A stretch of DNA of 64,000 nucleotides from Archangium gephyra (lineage in GTDB: Bacteria > Myxococcota > Myxococcia > Myxococcales > Myxococcaceae): assembly GCF_001027285.1 (NCBI RefSeq), contig NZ_CP011509.1:1930501-1994500 (forward strand), written 5' to 3'. Shown piece by piece: positions 47,330 to 55,846 of this stretch (position 1 is its first letter; each line of letters begins with the position of its first letter). The position numbers and the translations under genes are program-made. A model generated the notes under the pieces. That model did no database searches and was not told the DNA's origin. It saw only the letters and a program-made list of their open reading frames with translations.

Positions 47330-48979
47330 CTACGAGGCCGCGTGCCGGACTTCCGGGGCGGACTCCGGCTCCACCAGCCGGCCCGAGTCCAGCCGCACGA
47401 GCCGATCGGCCACGTGGAAGTAGCGATCGTCGTGGCTGATGACGAGCACGGCCTTGCCCGCGCGCTTCATCTCGGGGAGCAGCTCCTCGTAGAAGATCTG
47501 CTTGAAGAGCGGATCCTGGTCCGCCGCCCACTCGTCGAAGACATAGATGGGGCGATCCTCCAGCCACGAGGCGAGCAGCGCCAGGCGCTTGCGCTGGCCC
47601 AGGGACAGCTCGGTGGTGGAGAGCTTTCCGTCCGTGACACGCACCTTCTGATCCAGGTTCAGCCGCTTCAGGTAGTGCGCCACCTTCCCGGACTGCTCGG
47701 GCGGGGCCAGGCCGAGCAGGCTCTCGAAGAGGTGGAAGTCCGAGAAGACGGTGGAGAAGAGCTGGCGGTAGGCGTCGCGCGTGGCCTCGGTGACGGGCTG
47801 GCCATCCAGCCGCACCTCGCCGGACTCGGGCGTGTAGAGGCCGGTGAAGATCTTCGCCAGGCTCGTCTTCCCGCTGCCGTTGCCGCCCACCAGGAAGAGC
47901 AGCTCGCCCGGCTCCAGGCTCAGGTTGATGGGGCCGAGCGTGAAGCGGCCGTCGTCGTTCTCGCGGTGGTACGAATGGGTGACGCCCACCAGCTCCAGCC
48001 GGCGGAAGGTGGGCGGCGCGGTGCCGGCGGGCGGGGCCTGGGACGCCTCGGCGGTGGCCTCCAGGGACAGGCCCATCTCCTCCACCTTCTTCAACGCCAC
48101 GTCCGCGCGCGCCAGGAAGGGCACGAACTCGGTGAGCGTCTGCAGCGGCTGCTGAAGGTAGAGCACCGTGAGCGAGTAGCCCGTCAGCTCGGCCAGGCTC
48201 AGCGTGCTGAAGGCGGGCATGGCGAAGATGAGCAGGCCGATGACGACGAAGAACAGGAACATGCCCCAGCTGCTGCTGGCCGAGTAGATGTTGAGGCTGC
48301 GCGTGTACATGCGCCGCAGCGAGGCCGCCGTGCCCGCCAGCTGCTCGCCGAGGAAGACCTCGCGGCGGCCACTGTGGAGCTTGAGCTCCTTGATGCCCTC
48401 GGTGAGCGAGCGGAAGTGCTTGAAGAGCACGTCCTGCGTCTTGCGGGCCTCGCCGATCCCCTTCACGGCCAGGCCGCTGAAGAACGAGAACGACACGACG
48501 CCGAGCGCCATGAAGACGATCATCCCCAGGAAGAGCTTCCAGGACAGCCACGCCATCCACACCAGACAGCCGAGGAGGATGGCGGCGTTGACGACGATGA
48601 GGGGCAGCAACATCAGCCCGCTGCTGACCGTGACGATGTCGTCCGTCAGGGTGGCGATCATCCGGTGGGCGCCCAGCTCCTCGAAGCGGCGCAGGGGCGC
48701 CGAGACGATGCTGCGGCTGAGCCGCAGGCGCATGGTGTAGAGCGCTTCCTGCTGCATCCCGTTGAGCAGCACCTGCGAGATGATGCGGGTCGCCAGCGCC
48801 AGCACCATCAGGCCGATGAAGCCGCTCACCAGGGTGCGCTCCGGGATGTCGGTGCCGGTCAGCTTGCGGTTGATGAGCGCGATGAGGGCGGCGCTGCTTC
48901 CTCCGGAGAGCAGCCCGCAGAGGGCCGACACCAGGACGCTGCCGCGCGAGGCGCGGAGCAGGAGGGCCAGGAGTTTCAT
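47330..48979 (-). CDS. Cyclic-peptide-type ABC exporter (SyrD/PvdE/YojI-like)
   Basis: A 549-residue fused permease-ATPase. Six membrane segments lie in residues 12-300. The ATPase (about 335-545) has Walker A GGNGSGKTS, a variant signature LSLGQRKRLALL and Walker B IYVFDEWAADQDP. The LSLGQRKRLALL and FDEWAADQDP forms are hallmarks of the cyclic-peptide exporter family (TIGR01194), which exports lipopeptides and siderophore precursors (SyrD, PvdE) to the periplasm. It lies 3.6 kb from the FAAL/NRPS operon on the same strand, with one kinase gene between, and is the obvious export candidate for its product. Confidence 0.92.
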   Translation of the reverse strand: MKLLALLLRASRGSVLVSALCGLLSGGSSAALIALINRKLTGTDIPERTLVSGFIGLMVLALATRIISQVLLNGMQQEALYTMRLRLSRSIVSAPLRRFEELGAHRMIATLTDDIVTVSSGLMLLPLIVVNAAILLGCLVWMAWLSWKLFLGMIVFMALGVVSFSFFSGLAVKGIGEARKTQDVLFKHFRSLTEGIKELKLHSGRREVFLGEQLAGTAASLRRMYTRSLNIYSASSSWGMFLFFVVIGLLIFAMPAFSTLSLAELTGYSLTVLYLQQPLQTLTEFVPFLARADVALKKVEEMGLSLEATAEASQAPPAGTAPPTFRRLELVGVTHSYHRENDDGRFTLGPINLSLEPGELLFLVGGNGSGKTSLAKIFTGLYTPESGEVRLDGQPVTEATRDAYRQLFSTVFSDFHLFESLLGLAPPEQSGKVAHYLKRLNLDQKVRVTDGKLSTTELSLGQRKRLALLASWLEDRPIYVFDEWAADQDPLFKQIFYEELLPEMKRAGKAVLVISHDDRYFHVADRLVRLDSGRLVEPESAPEVRHAAS

Positions 48980-49312
48980 GGGGTCCTAGGGGTGCTTCAA
49001 GAGCTCGAAGTGTGCTCCGGGCACTTCGTGGATGTCCAGCCGACCGGGATCATCGAATTTTCTGATCCAACCGGATACGGGCGCTGCGGAGTGGAGGCAC
49101 ATGTGCCGCCACCTGCCCCCGTGCCGCAGAGGGGCCCACCGGCCCTGGAGGCCAGGGCGGTTGACCACCCGTGAACGCCCCGGGTGCGCGGTGCGTCGGC
49201 CGAGTGCCGCCGGGTGGACGTTCATCACGTCCCGAGGCGAAGGGCACTCACCAACCCTCCCCCCCATGAGCATACCGAGCACGCAACCAAGGGAGATGGG
49301 GGAGGTGCCGGC
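48980..49312. other. Divergent control region between exporter and Ser/Thr kinase
   Basis: 333 bases without a gene; both neighbours point outward, so two promoters lie here. The notable element is an imperfect 22-bp palindrome at 49091-49112. An AT-richer patch lies at 49050-49080. A GGGGGAGG site at the right end serves the kinase. No small gene was supported. Confidence 0.6.
49091..49112. promoter_or_regulatory. 22-bp palindrome between exporter and kinase
   Basis: GTGGAGGCACATGTGCC followed by GCCAC. The core GGCACATGTGCC (49096-49107) is perfect, and GTGG/CCAC extends it with a single mismatched pair. Its place in a divergent gap suggests an operator for a dimeric regulator controlling one or both genes. 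Confidence 0.5.
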
Positions 49313-52300
49313 ATGGCCACATACCGACTCATCCGCAAGCTGGCAGCAGGCGGCATGGCGGAGGTGTTCCTGGCCAAGGTGGTCGGGGCCGAAGGCTTCG
49401 AGAAGCCGGTCGCAGTCAAGCGGATCCTCCCGTCGCTGGCGCAGGACCGGGAGTTCGTGGAGCTGTTCCTGCGCGAGGCGAAGCTGACGGTGTGCTTGCA
49501 GCACGCCAACGTGGTGCAGGTGTTCGATCTGGGCTCCATCAACGGCCAGTACTACATGGTGATGGAGTTCGTGGACGGGGAGAACCTGCGCGCGGTGCAG
49601 CGCGGGGCCGCGGGCAACCAGGTGCCGCTGGGCCTGCGCGAGGTGTGCTTCATCGTCCAGCAGGTGACGGAAGGCCTGGCGTACGCGCATGGACGCGCGG
49701 ACGCGGTGGGCCGGCCGCTCAACATCATCCACCGCGACGTCAATCCGTCCAACGTGATGGTGGCCAGCAGCGGCGAGGTGAAGCTGGCGGACTTCGGCAT
49801 CGCCAAGGCGGCCAACGCGCAGAATGGCACCCAGGCGGGCGTGGTGAAGGGCAAGGCGGGCTACCTCGCGCCGGAGCAGGTGAAGGGCGCCGAGGTGGAT
49901 CAGCGCGCGGACCTCTTCCTCATTGGCCTGATGCTGTACGAGCTGCTCGCGGGCAGGCAGCTCTTCAGCGGGCCGGACTACTTCCTGACGCTGCGCAACA
50001 TCGCCCAGTTCGACGTGAAGAGCCTGGCGCCGGTGCCGGGAGTGCCGCCGGCGCTCTGGAGCATCGTCACCCGGGCGCTGGCGCCGGAGCCGTCCGCGCG
50101 CTTCCAGCGGGCGCGGGACATCTCGGACGCGCTGCAGAACTTCCTCTTCGACCACCGGCTGCGCGTGGGCCCGCAGGACGTGGCGGCGCTCTTCTCGCGC
50201 TGCTTCCCCGAGCGCCGCTCGCCGCTGGAGGGCTCCACCGAGGTGCGGGGGGAGGAGATCCGCCTGGGCTCGGACGCGGGGCTGCAGCGCCCGCCGACGC
50301 TCACCTCGGTGCGCTCGCGCCCACCCTTCCCGGGTGGGGCGCGTCCGGGCACCTCGTCGCTTCCCTCGATGCGGGCGGTGACGGATCCGGGCCGGTTGAC
50401 GCCGCCGCCTCCGCCGCCCGAGGCGCGCGCGGGCACCTCCGTCACCATGCAGGTGCCGCCTCCGCAGCCCGTGGGCCGGAGCACCTCCGTCACCATGCAG
50501 GTGGGTCCTCCGGCCGGCGTGCGCACGGGGACGCAGCCCGGTCTCAACACCGCCCTCTCGCTGCCGACGCAGACGCGCGTGATGCGCCCGCCGCGCCGCA
50601 AGCTGGGGGAGATGCTGGTGGCCTCGGGCCGGCTGTCGGAGACGCAGCTCAAGGGCGCCCTGGAGCGGCAGAAGCGCACCGGTGGCCGCATCGGCGAGCT
50701 GCTCGTCGCCGAGGGGATCGTGGCCGAGGAGGACGTGGTCCGCGCCCTCAGCGAGCAGGGAGGCATCTCCTTCGTCTCGGACAAGGTGCTGCGCACCATG
50801 CCGGTGCCCAAGGCGCTGCTGTCGCTGCTGCCGCTGGAGAAGGCCGAGCGGCTCGAGGCGGTGCCCGTGGCCCAGCAGGCCAAGGAGCTGGTGTGCGCCA
50901 TGCGCGAGCCGCGCGACCTGGCCCGCCTGGACGAGCTGAAGTTCATCACCGGCTGCTCCGTGCGTGGCATCTACGCCACCGAGGGAGCCATCCGCCGCGC
51001 CATCGGCCGCTTCTACCGCGGGGATGACCCGGACCAGATGGACGACTGGTCCACCATGATGCCGCTGGCGGGCTCCGAGTCGGACAAGGGCGTCACGCCC
51101 TACGCCGACAAGCACACCCGCACGCGCGAGCGCCTGCTGGACGAGTCCGCCTTCGAGGAGATCTCCTCGGCGCCCACGCCGCCGCCCGCGGCCCCGCCGC
51201 CGGTGCTCGAGCCCACCCCCGTGCCCGCGCCGCCGGTGCTGCGCGCGACGCCCGCGCCCGCCTCGCTGGCGCGCACCATGTTGGTGGTGTCGGATGATCA
51301 GGAGCTGCGCGACGCGGCGGTGCGGTTGCTGACGCGTCAGGGCGTGGCGGCCTCGGGCAGCAGCGCCGCGGATGTGGAGAAGGCCATGGCGCTGGGCGGC
51401 ACCGAGGTGGCGCTGGTGGCCGCGGACACAGTGCAGGATGCGCCCGCCGTGGTCGCGCGGCTGATGACGGTGGCGCCCTCCATGGAGGTGCGCGTGCTGC
51501 CCTCGCTGGCCGAGGCCCTCGGAGGCGAGGCCGGTCCGTTGAGCCGCGCGGCGCGGTTGCATGCCCGCGTGGTGGACGCGGCGCTCGCGGCGCTCGGGGG
51601 CGTGGGCGTGCAGGGCGCGGCGCTGGCCAAGCTGGCCCGGCGCGTGGCCCGGCGGCTCGGCGCGGGCCGTGCGGAGGCCGAGCGGGCTTCCGCCGTGGCG
51701 TATGCCCTGGCACTCGCGGCCTTCCAGGAGTCGGGCTCGGGCGAGCGTTTCCTCCGGCCCTCGTGTGAGTCGATGCGCGCCATCCTCGGCCGCGACGCGG
51801 GCGAGCTGGCCGGGCTCATCGGGGCGTGCACCCGGGACGCGGCGCCACTGTCGGAGAAGGCGGACAAGGCCACGCAGGCGCTGGCCGCGGCGGTGTCGCT
51901 GCTGGAGGTCGCGGGCACGGCCATGCTGGGGGCCGCGGCCGCGTCGCAGTCGCTCGTCAAGCTGCGCGCCGAGGGGCGGCTGCCCGCGGCGGCCCTGGAA
52001 GCGCTCTCCGCGGAGGTGATGGAGCTGGTGCTGGGCGAGAAGGCCTCGCACACGGTGGTGCTCGCCGAGCCCAACGCGGCGCGGGCCTCGGCGCTCCAGG
52101 CGCGCTTCCTCGCGGACGGGGTGCGGGTGGTGCTCGCCGACTCTGCGGCCCGGGCCCGCGTGCTGCTCTCCGAGGGCAGCCAGGCGCTCGTGGTGGCCTC
52201 GCGGCTCCCGGACGGGGATGGTGCCGAGCTCACGCGCTCGCTGCGCTCCGCCTCGGAAACGGCCGCGCTGCCCATCTTCGTGCTGGCGCCTCCGGAGGAT

Positions 52301-52489
52301 CCGGGTCTGGTGGAGGCCGGGCTGGATGCCGGCGCGGACGACGTCCTCACGTACCCCGTCAATCCGGAGGTGCTGGTGGCCAAGCTGCGGCGTGCGTTGC
52401 AGCCTCGCCGGGCATCGGTGACTCCGACCCCGGCTCCGGCTCCCGTGGCGGCGGCGATGGCCTCGGCCTCCGTTTCCGTCAGCGCCTGA
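49313..52489 (+). CDS. Ser/Thr protein kinase with MshEN domain and receiver-like tail
   Basis: A 1058-residue signalling protein. The kinase domain (1-275) has GGMAEVFLAK, Lys36 in VAVKRIL, the catalytic loop HRDVNPSN with Asp142, DFG at 160-162 and APEQ. A Pro-rich linker contains a repeated TSVTMQV. Residues about 425-560 match the MshEN (GspE N-terminal) domain (KLGEMLVASGRLSETQLKGAL, split IGELLVAEGIV), which in other proteins binds cyclic di-GMP. Near 655-740 and 908-1035 are receiver-like domains whose phospho-Asp site is lost (ALVVASRLPDGDG). Neither the kinase nor the tail has a membrane helix. GGGGGAGG precedes ATG 49313. It lies inside the biosynthetic locus on the opposite strand. 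Confidence 0.9.
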   Translation: MATYRLIRKLAAGGMAEVFLAKVVGAEGFEKPVAVKRILPSLAQDREFVELFLREAKLTVCLQHANVVQVFDLGSINGQYYMVMEFVDGENLRAVQRGAAGNQVPLGLREVCFIVQQVTEGLAYAHGRADAVGRPLNIIHRDVNPSNVMVASSGEVKLADFGIAKAANAQNGTQAGVVKGKAGYLAPEQVKGAEVDQRADLFLIGLMLYELLAGRQLFSGPDYFLTLRNIAQFDVKSLAPVPGVPPALWSIVTRALAPEPSARFQRARDISDALQNFLFDHRLRVGPQDVAALFSRCFPERRSPLEGSTEVRGEEIRLGSDAGLQRPPTLTSVRSRPPFPGGARPGTSSLPSMRAVTDPGRLTPPPPPPEARAGTSVTMQVPPPQPVGRSTSVTMQVGPPAGVRTGTQPGLNTALSLPTQTRVMRPPRRKLGEMLVASGRLSETQLKGALERQKRTGGRIGELLVAEGIVAEEDVVRALSEQGGISFVSDKVLRTMPVPKALLSLLPLEKAERLEAVPVAQQAKELVCAMREPRDLARLDELKFITGCSVRGIYATEGAIRRAIGRFYRGDDPDQMDDWSTMMPLAGSESDKGVTPYADKHTRTRERLLDESAFEEISSAPTPPPAAPPPVLEPTPVPAPPVLRATPAPASLARTMLVVSDDQELRDAAVRLLTRQGVAASGSSAADVEKAMALGGTEVALVAADTVQDAPAVVARLMTVAPSMEVRVLPSLAEALGGEAGPLSRAARLHARVVDAALAALGGVGVQGAALAKLARRVARRLGAGRAEAERASAVAYALALAAFQESGSGERFLRPSCESMRAILGRDAGELAGLIGACTRDAAPLSEKADKATQALAAAVSLLEVAGTAMLGAAAASQSLVKLRAEGRLPAAALEALSAEVMELVLGEKASHTVVLAEPNAARASALQARFLADGVRVVLADSAARARVLLSEGSQALVVASRLPDGDGAELTRSLRSASETAALPIFVLAPPEDPGLVEAGLDAGADDVLTYPVNPEVLVAKLRRALQPRRASVTPTPAPAPVAAAMASASVSVSA

Positions 52490-52531
52490 GCCGCCAACCC
52501 AGGCCGCCTCCCGGGCGCGCTCTTCACGAAC

Positions 52532-52550
52532 TTGTCCAACAGTTGGACAA
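52532..52550. terminator. Palindrome between convergent kinase and NRPS genes
   Basis: TTGTCCAACAGTTGGACAA is a perfect dyad (9-bp arms, one central base), followed on the plus strand by CTTTTAG. As RNA it can form a 6-7 bp stem with a 5-7 base loop, so it is a plausible but weak plus-strand terminator for the kinase gene. An operator is the alternative reading. Confidence 0.45.
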
Positions 52551-52607
52551 CTTTTAGAAGACCGCGCCCGGCGGACCTCCTGGTGGTTCCGCCCCGTCAA
52601 CGGGGGC

Positions 52608-55600
52608 TCATTTCCTCCCCCTGCCCGCCTTGATGAGGAGGGCTTGCTGCTGCAGGGCCTGACGTTGTTTCTGGGCCCTGTCCTCGAGCCGTTGTTGGCT
52701 CTGTCCGGAGACCGCCGCCGCTCCACCCTGCGCCTGGGCGATGTGCCGGGCGAGCGCGGCGACGGTGGGATGCTGGAAGAGCTCCACCATGGAGAAGCGC
52801 CGGCCGAAAGCCGCGGCGAGCTTCTCGTGCACCTGGACCATGAGGAGCGAGTGCCCGCCCAGGTCGAAGAAGTTGCCGTGCAGGCCCACCTTGTCGACCT
52901 CGAGGGCCTCCTGCCAGATGGCGGCGATGGTTTGCTCTATCTGGTTGGTGGGGGCCTCGTAGGGGACGTGGGACTCGCGCGAGGCGGCGCGGGGATCGGG
53001 CAGCGCGGCGCGGTCCACCTTGCCGTTGCGCGTGAGCGGCAGGCGCGCGAGTGGAACCAGCGCCCATGGCACCATGAACTCGGGCAGCAGCTGTCTCAGC
53101 AGGCCCCGGAGCTGGTGGGCCAACTCGTTTCCCGTGGCCTCGGCACCCGGCGGCAGGCCCTGGCGCGGGACGAAGTAGCCCACGAGGTGTTGCTCGCCCG
53201 GCTGCGTCTCGCGCAGCACCACGATGACCTCGCCCACCTCGGGGTGGGTCCGCATCACGGCTTCGATTTCACCTGGCTCGATGCGCAGGCCCCGCAGCTT
53301 CACCTGGTGATCGGCGCGGCCGAGGAACTCGATGCGGCCATCCCCGCGCCAGCGTCCGAGGTCTCCCGTGCGGTAGAGACGCGAGCCCGGCGCGCCCGAG
53401 GGGTCGGGGATGAAGCGCTCGGCGGTGAGCTCGGGACGGCCGATGTAGCCCCGGCCCACGCCCGCGCCACCGATGTAGAGCTCGCCCGGGAGGCCGGGGG
53501 GCACCGGGCGCAGGAACGCGTCCAGCAGGTGCACGCGCACGTTGCCGAGTGGCCCGCCGAGGGTAGGCTCGGGGGAAGCCGCCACGGGGCAGGTGGTGGC
53601 GTTCACCGTGCACTCGGTGGGGCCGTACATGTTGACGAAGCGCGTGCGCGAGCGGGCGCGCAGCTCCGTCCAGGTGCTCGGGGTGATGGCCTCGCCGCCC
53701 ACCAGCACGAGCGCGGGGGAGAAGTCCGGCTCACGGCCCAGGCCCTGCTCCAGCAGGGGCCCCAGCAGCGAGGGCGTGGTGTCCAGCACATCGAGCGCCC
53801 ACCGTTGCACGAAGCCTCGCATCCGCGACGCATCCAGGCGGGCCTCCTCAGGGACGAGGTGCAGCGAGTGGCCGTTGAGCAGCTGCACCCACTGTTTGAC
53901 GGAGGTGTCGAAGACGAGCGGTCCGTTGAGGCTGACGCGCAGTCCGGGGCCCCGGCCCTCGTAGACGGTGTCGCGCAGGGTGGCGGCGAGGTTGAGCAGC
54001 GAGCGGTGCTGGATCATCACCCCCTTGGGCCTGCCCGTGGAGCCGGAGGTGAAGAGCACATAGGCGAGCTGCTCGGGCGCGACGGGGACCTCGGGGGCGG
54101 TGTCCGGCGCGCTGGAGATCCGCTCGGCATCGGAGTCCAGGAGGACGGGGCTGGCCACGCCCTCGGGGAGTAGGGACTGGAGGTGGGAGCGGGTGACGAC
54201 GAGCCGGGCCTCGGCCTGCTGGAGCATGGAGCCGAGGCGCTCGCGCGGGTAGAGAGGGTCGAGCGGCACGAAGGCACCGCCGGCCTGGAGGATGGCGAGC
54301 AGGGCGACGATCTGCTCCACGGAGCGCTCCAGGAAGAGGCCCACGCGCGTCTCGGGGCCCACGCCCAGCGAGCGCAGGTGCCACGCGAGCCGGTGGGCGC
54401 GGGAGGCCAGCTGGGCGAAGGTGAGCCGCTCGTCCTCGAAGGCCACGGCGAGCGCGTCCGGAGTGCTCCGGGCCACGGCGGCGAAGCGCTCGGGGAAGCT
54501 GCCCGTGGTGTCGTAGGGGCGCTCGGTGCGGTGGAGCGACTCCAGCCATTGCAGCTCGTTGCGGTGCATCACCGGCAGGGACTCCAGCGTGCGCTCCGGA
54601 TTCGTGGCCGCCGTCTCCAGCAGCGCGAGCAGCCGCTCCCCCATCACTTCACTGGAGTGGCGCGCCGCGTCCGCCTGGATTTCCAGGTCGAGCATCCCCT
54701 GGCGCTGCCCGCAGCTCAGCTTGAGCTCGAAGCGGCTGGTGCAGGCGCTCAGCCGCAGGGGCGTGAAGGTGAGGCCGTCGTGGTGGCGCTCCTCGGGCCA
54801 GGTGAAGTCCTCGAAGGCGAAGGGGAAGGGGGGCGCCTTCGCCACGTCGAAGTACTCCTGCCACGCCCCGGTGTCCTGCGTGGCCCGGGCCACCTCACGG
54901 GCGAAATCGGCGAAGCGGGTGCGTGCGCGCACCTCGCACCGCAGCGGGAGGTAGCGCTCGAAGAGACCGATGGCCTCCTCCAGTCCTTCGTAGGTGCGGC
55001 CATCGAAGCGCACCGCCACGGACCACTCGAGGCGCTCGGAGAGGCGGGCCAGCAGGAGCTGCCAGCAGGCCAGCACGAAGGTCGTCACCGGTACGCCGAT
55101 GCGGCCCGCCGCGGCCTTCACGGACGCGGTGAAGCCGGGGGGGAGCTCCCTGGGCCGCCATGAGCTGGGGCTGAAGGTCCGCTCGGGTTCACGGGGGTCC
55201 GGGGCGGGGAGCGTGAGGCCCTCCCAGTGGCGCTGGCCGTCGCGGGCGTCCTCGGACTCCAGGAGTTGCTGGAACACCTCCGACACGTCCGCGTACTGCA
55301 TCGCGGGCTCGGGCAGGGGCTCGCCGCCCCCCTGGGCCGCCCAGGCTCCGGCGAGCTCACGGACAAGACAGGCCAGTCCCTGCCGGTCCGCCGCGAGCGC
55401 CGGCAGGTCCACCACCAGCAGGTGCCGCTCGGGCTCGAGCGTGGCCAGCCACAGGCCGCCCGGCTCCTCCGGTGCGCGCTCCTCGGGCGTGTAGCTCCAC
55501 GGGTTCTCGGACGGGCCGAGCAACAGGTCCTCCAGCAGGTTGCTCCACCACTGCGCGCGGGGGCCCGTCCAGTCGAGCTCCCGCAGCACGGGGGTGGGCA

Positions 55601-55835
55601 CGTCCCCCGGCACCTGGACGGCGGTCTCCGTGCCCGGGAGCCGGCGGTACGTGGTGCGGAGGATCTCCTGCCGGGAGACGACTTCCCTCACGGCGCGCTC
55701 GAGGCGTGGCTTGTCCAGCGGGCCCCGGAGCTCCACCACGCACTGCGCGCGGTAGGGCGTGTCCGGGCTCGGGACGAGCCGCGCCCAGAGGTGGGCCTGC
55801 TGGGGAGACAGCCGGAAGCCGTTGGAGGAGGACAT
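52608..55835 (-). CDS. NRPS module C-A-PCP with degenerate condensation domain
   Basis: A 1075-residue single module. Residues about 10-450 are a condensation domain, but at the HHxxxDG position (about 137) it reads DLPALAADRQG, so both catalytic His are absent. The adenylation domain (about 465-945) has LFTSGSTGRPKG, YGPTE, YRTGDLGRW and NGKVDR. I read its specificity pocket as D-T-K-D-L-G-M-V-N-K, close to the published glutamate code D-A-K-D-L-G-V-V-D-K. The PCP (about 955-1030) has the attachment Ser in FFDLGGHSLL. A Gln-rich tail follows and no thioesterase. AGGAG precedes ATG 55835, 11 bases after the dioxygenase gene. Confidence 0.92.
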   Translation of the reverse strand: MSSSNGFRLSPQQAHLWARLVPSPDTPYRAQCVVELRGPLDKPRLERAVREVVSRQEILRTTYRRLPGTETAVQVPGDVPTPVLRELDWTGPRAQWWSNLLEDLLLGPSENPWSYTPEERAPEEPGGLWLATLEPERHLLVVDLPALAADRQGLACLVRELAGAWAAQGGGEPLPEPAMQYADVSEVFQQLLESEDARDGQRHWEGLTLPAPDPREPERTFSPSSWRPRELPPGFTASVKAAAGRIGVPVTTFVLACWQLLLARLSERLEWSVAVRFDGRTYEGLEEAIGLFERYLPLRCEVRARTRFADFAREVARATQDTGAWQEYFDVAKAPPFPFAFEDFTWPEERHHDGLTFTPLRLSACTSRFELKLSCGQRQGMLDLEIQADAARHSSEVMGERLLALLETAATNPERTLESLPVMHRNELQWLESLHRTERPYDTTGSFPERFAAVARSTPDALAVAFEDERLTFAQLASRAHRLAWHLRSLGVGPETRVGLFLERSVEQIVALLAILQAGGAFVPLDPLYPRERLGSMLQQAEARLVVTRSHLQSLLPEGVASPVLLDSDAERISSAPDTAPEVPVAPEQLAYVLFTSGSTGRPKGVMIQHRSLLNLAATLRDTVYEGRGPGLRVSLNGPLVFDTSVKQWVQLLNGHSLHLVPEEARLDASRMRGFVQRWALDVLDTTPSLLGPLLEQGLGREPDFSPALVLVGGEAITPSTWTELRARSRTRFVNMYGPTECTVNATTCPVAASPEPTLGGPLGNVRVHLLDAFLRPVPPGLPGELYIGGAGVGRGYIGRPELTAERFIPDPSGAPGSRLYRTGDLGRWRGDGRIEFLGRADHQVKLRGLRIEPGEIEAVMRTHPEVGEVIVVLRETQPGEQHLVGYFVPRQGLPPGAEATGNELAHQLRGLLRQLLPEFMVPWALVPLARLPLTRNGKVDRAALPDPRAASRESHVPYEAPTNQIEQTIAAIWQEALEVDKVGLHGNFFDLGGHSLLMVQVHEKLAAAFGRRFSMVELFQHPTVAALARHIAQAQGGAAAVSGQSQQRLEDRAQKQRQALQQQALLIKAGRGRK

Positions 55836-55846
55836 GGCGGAGTCTC

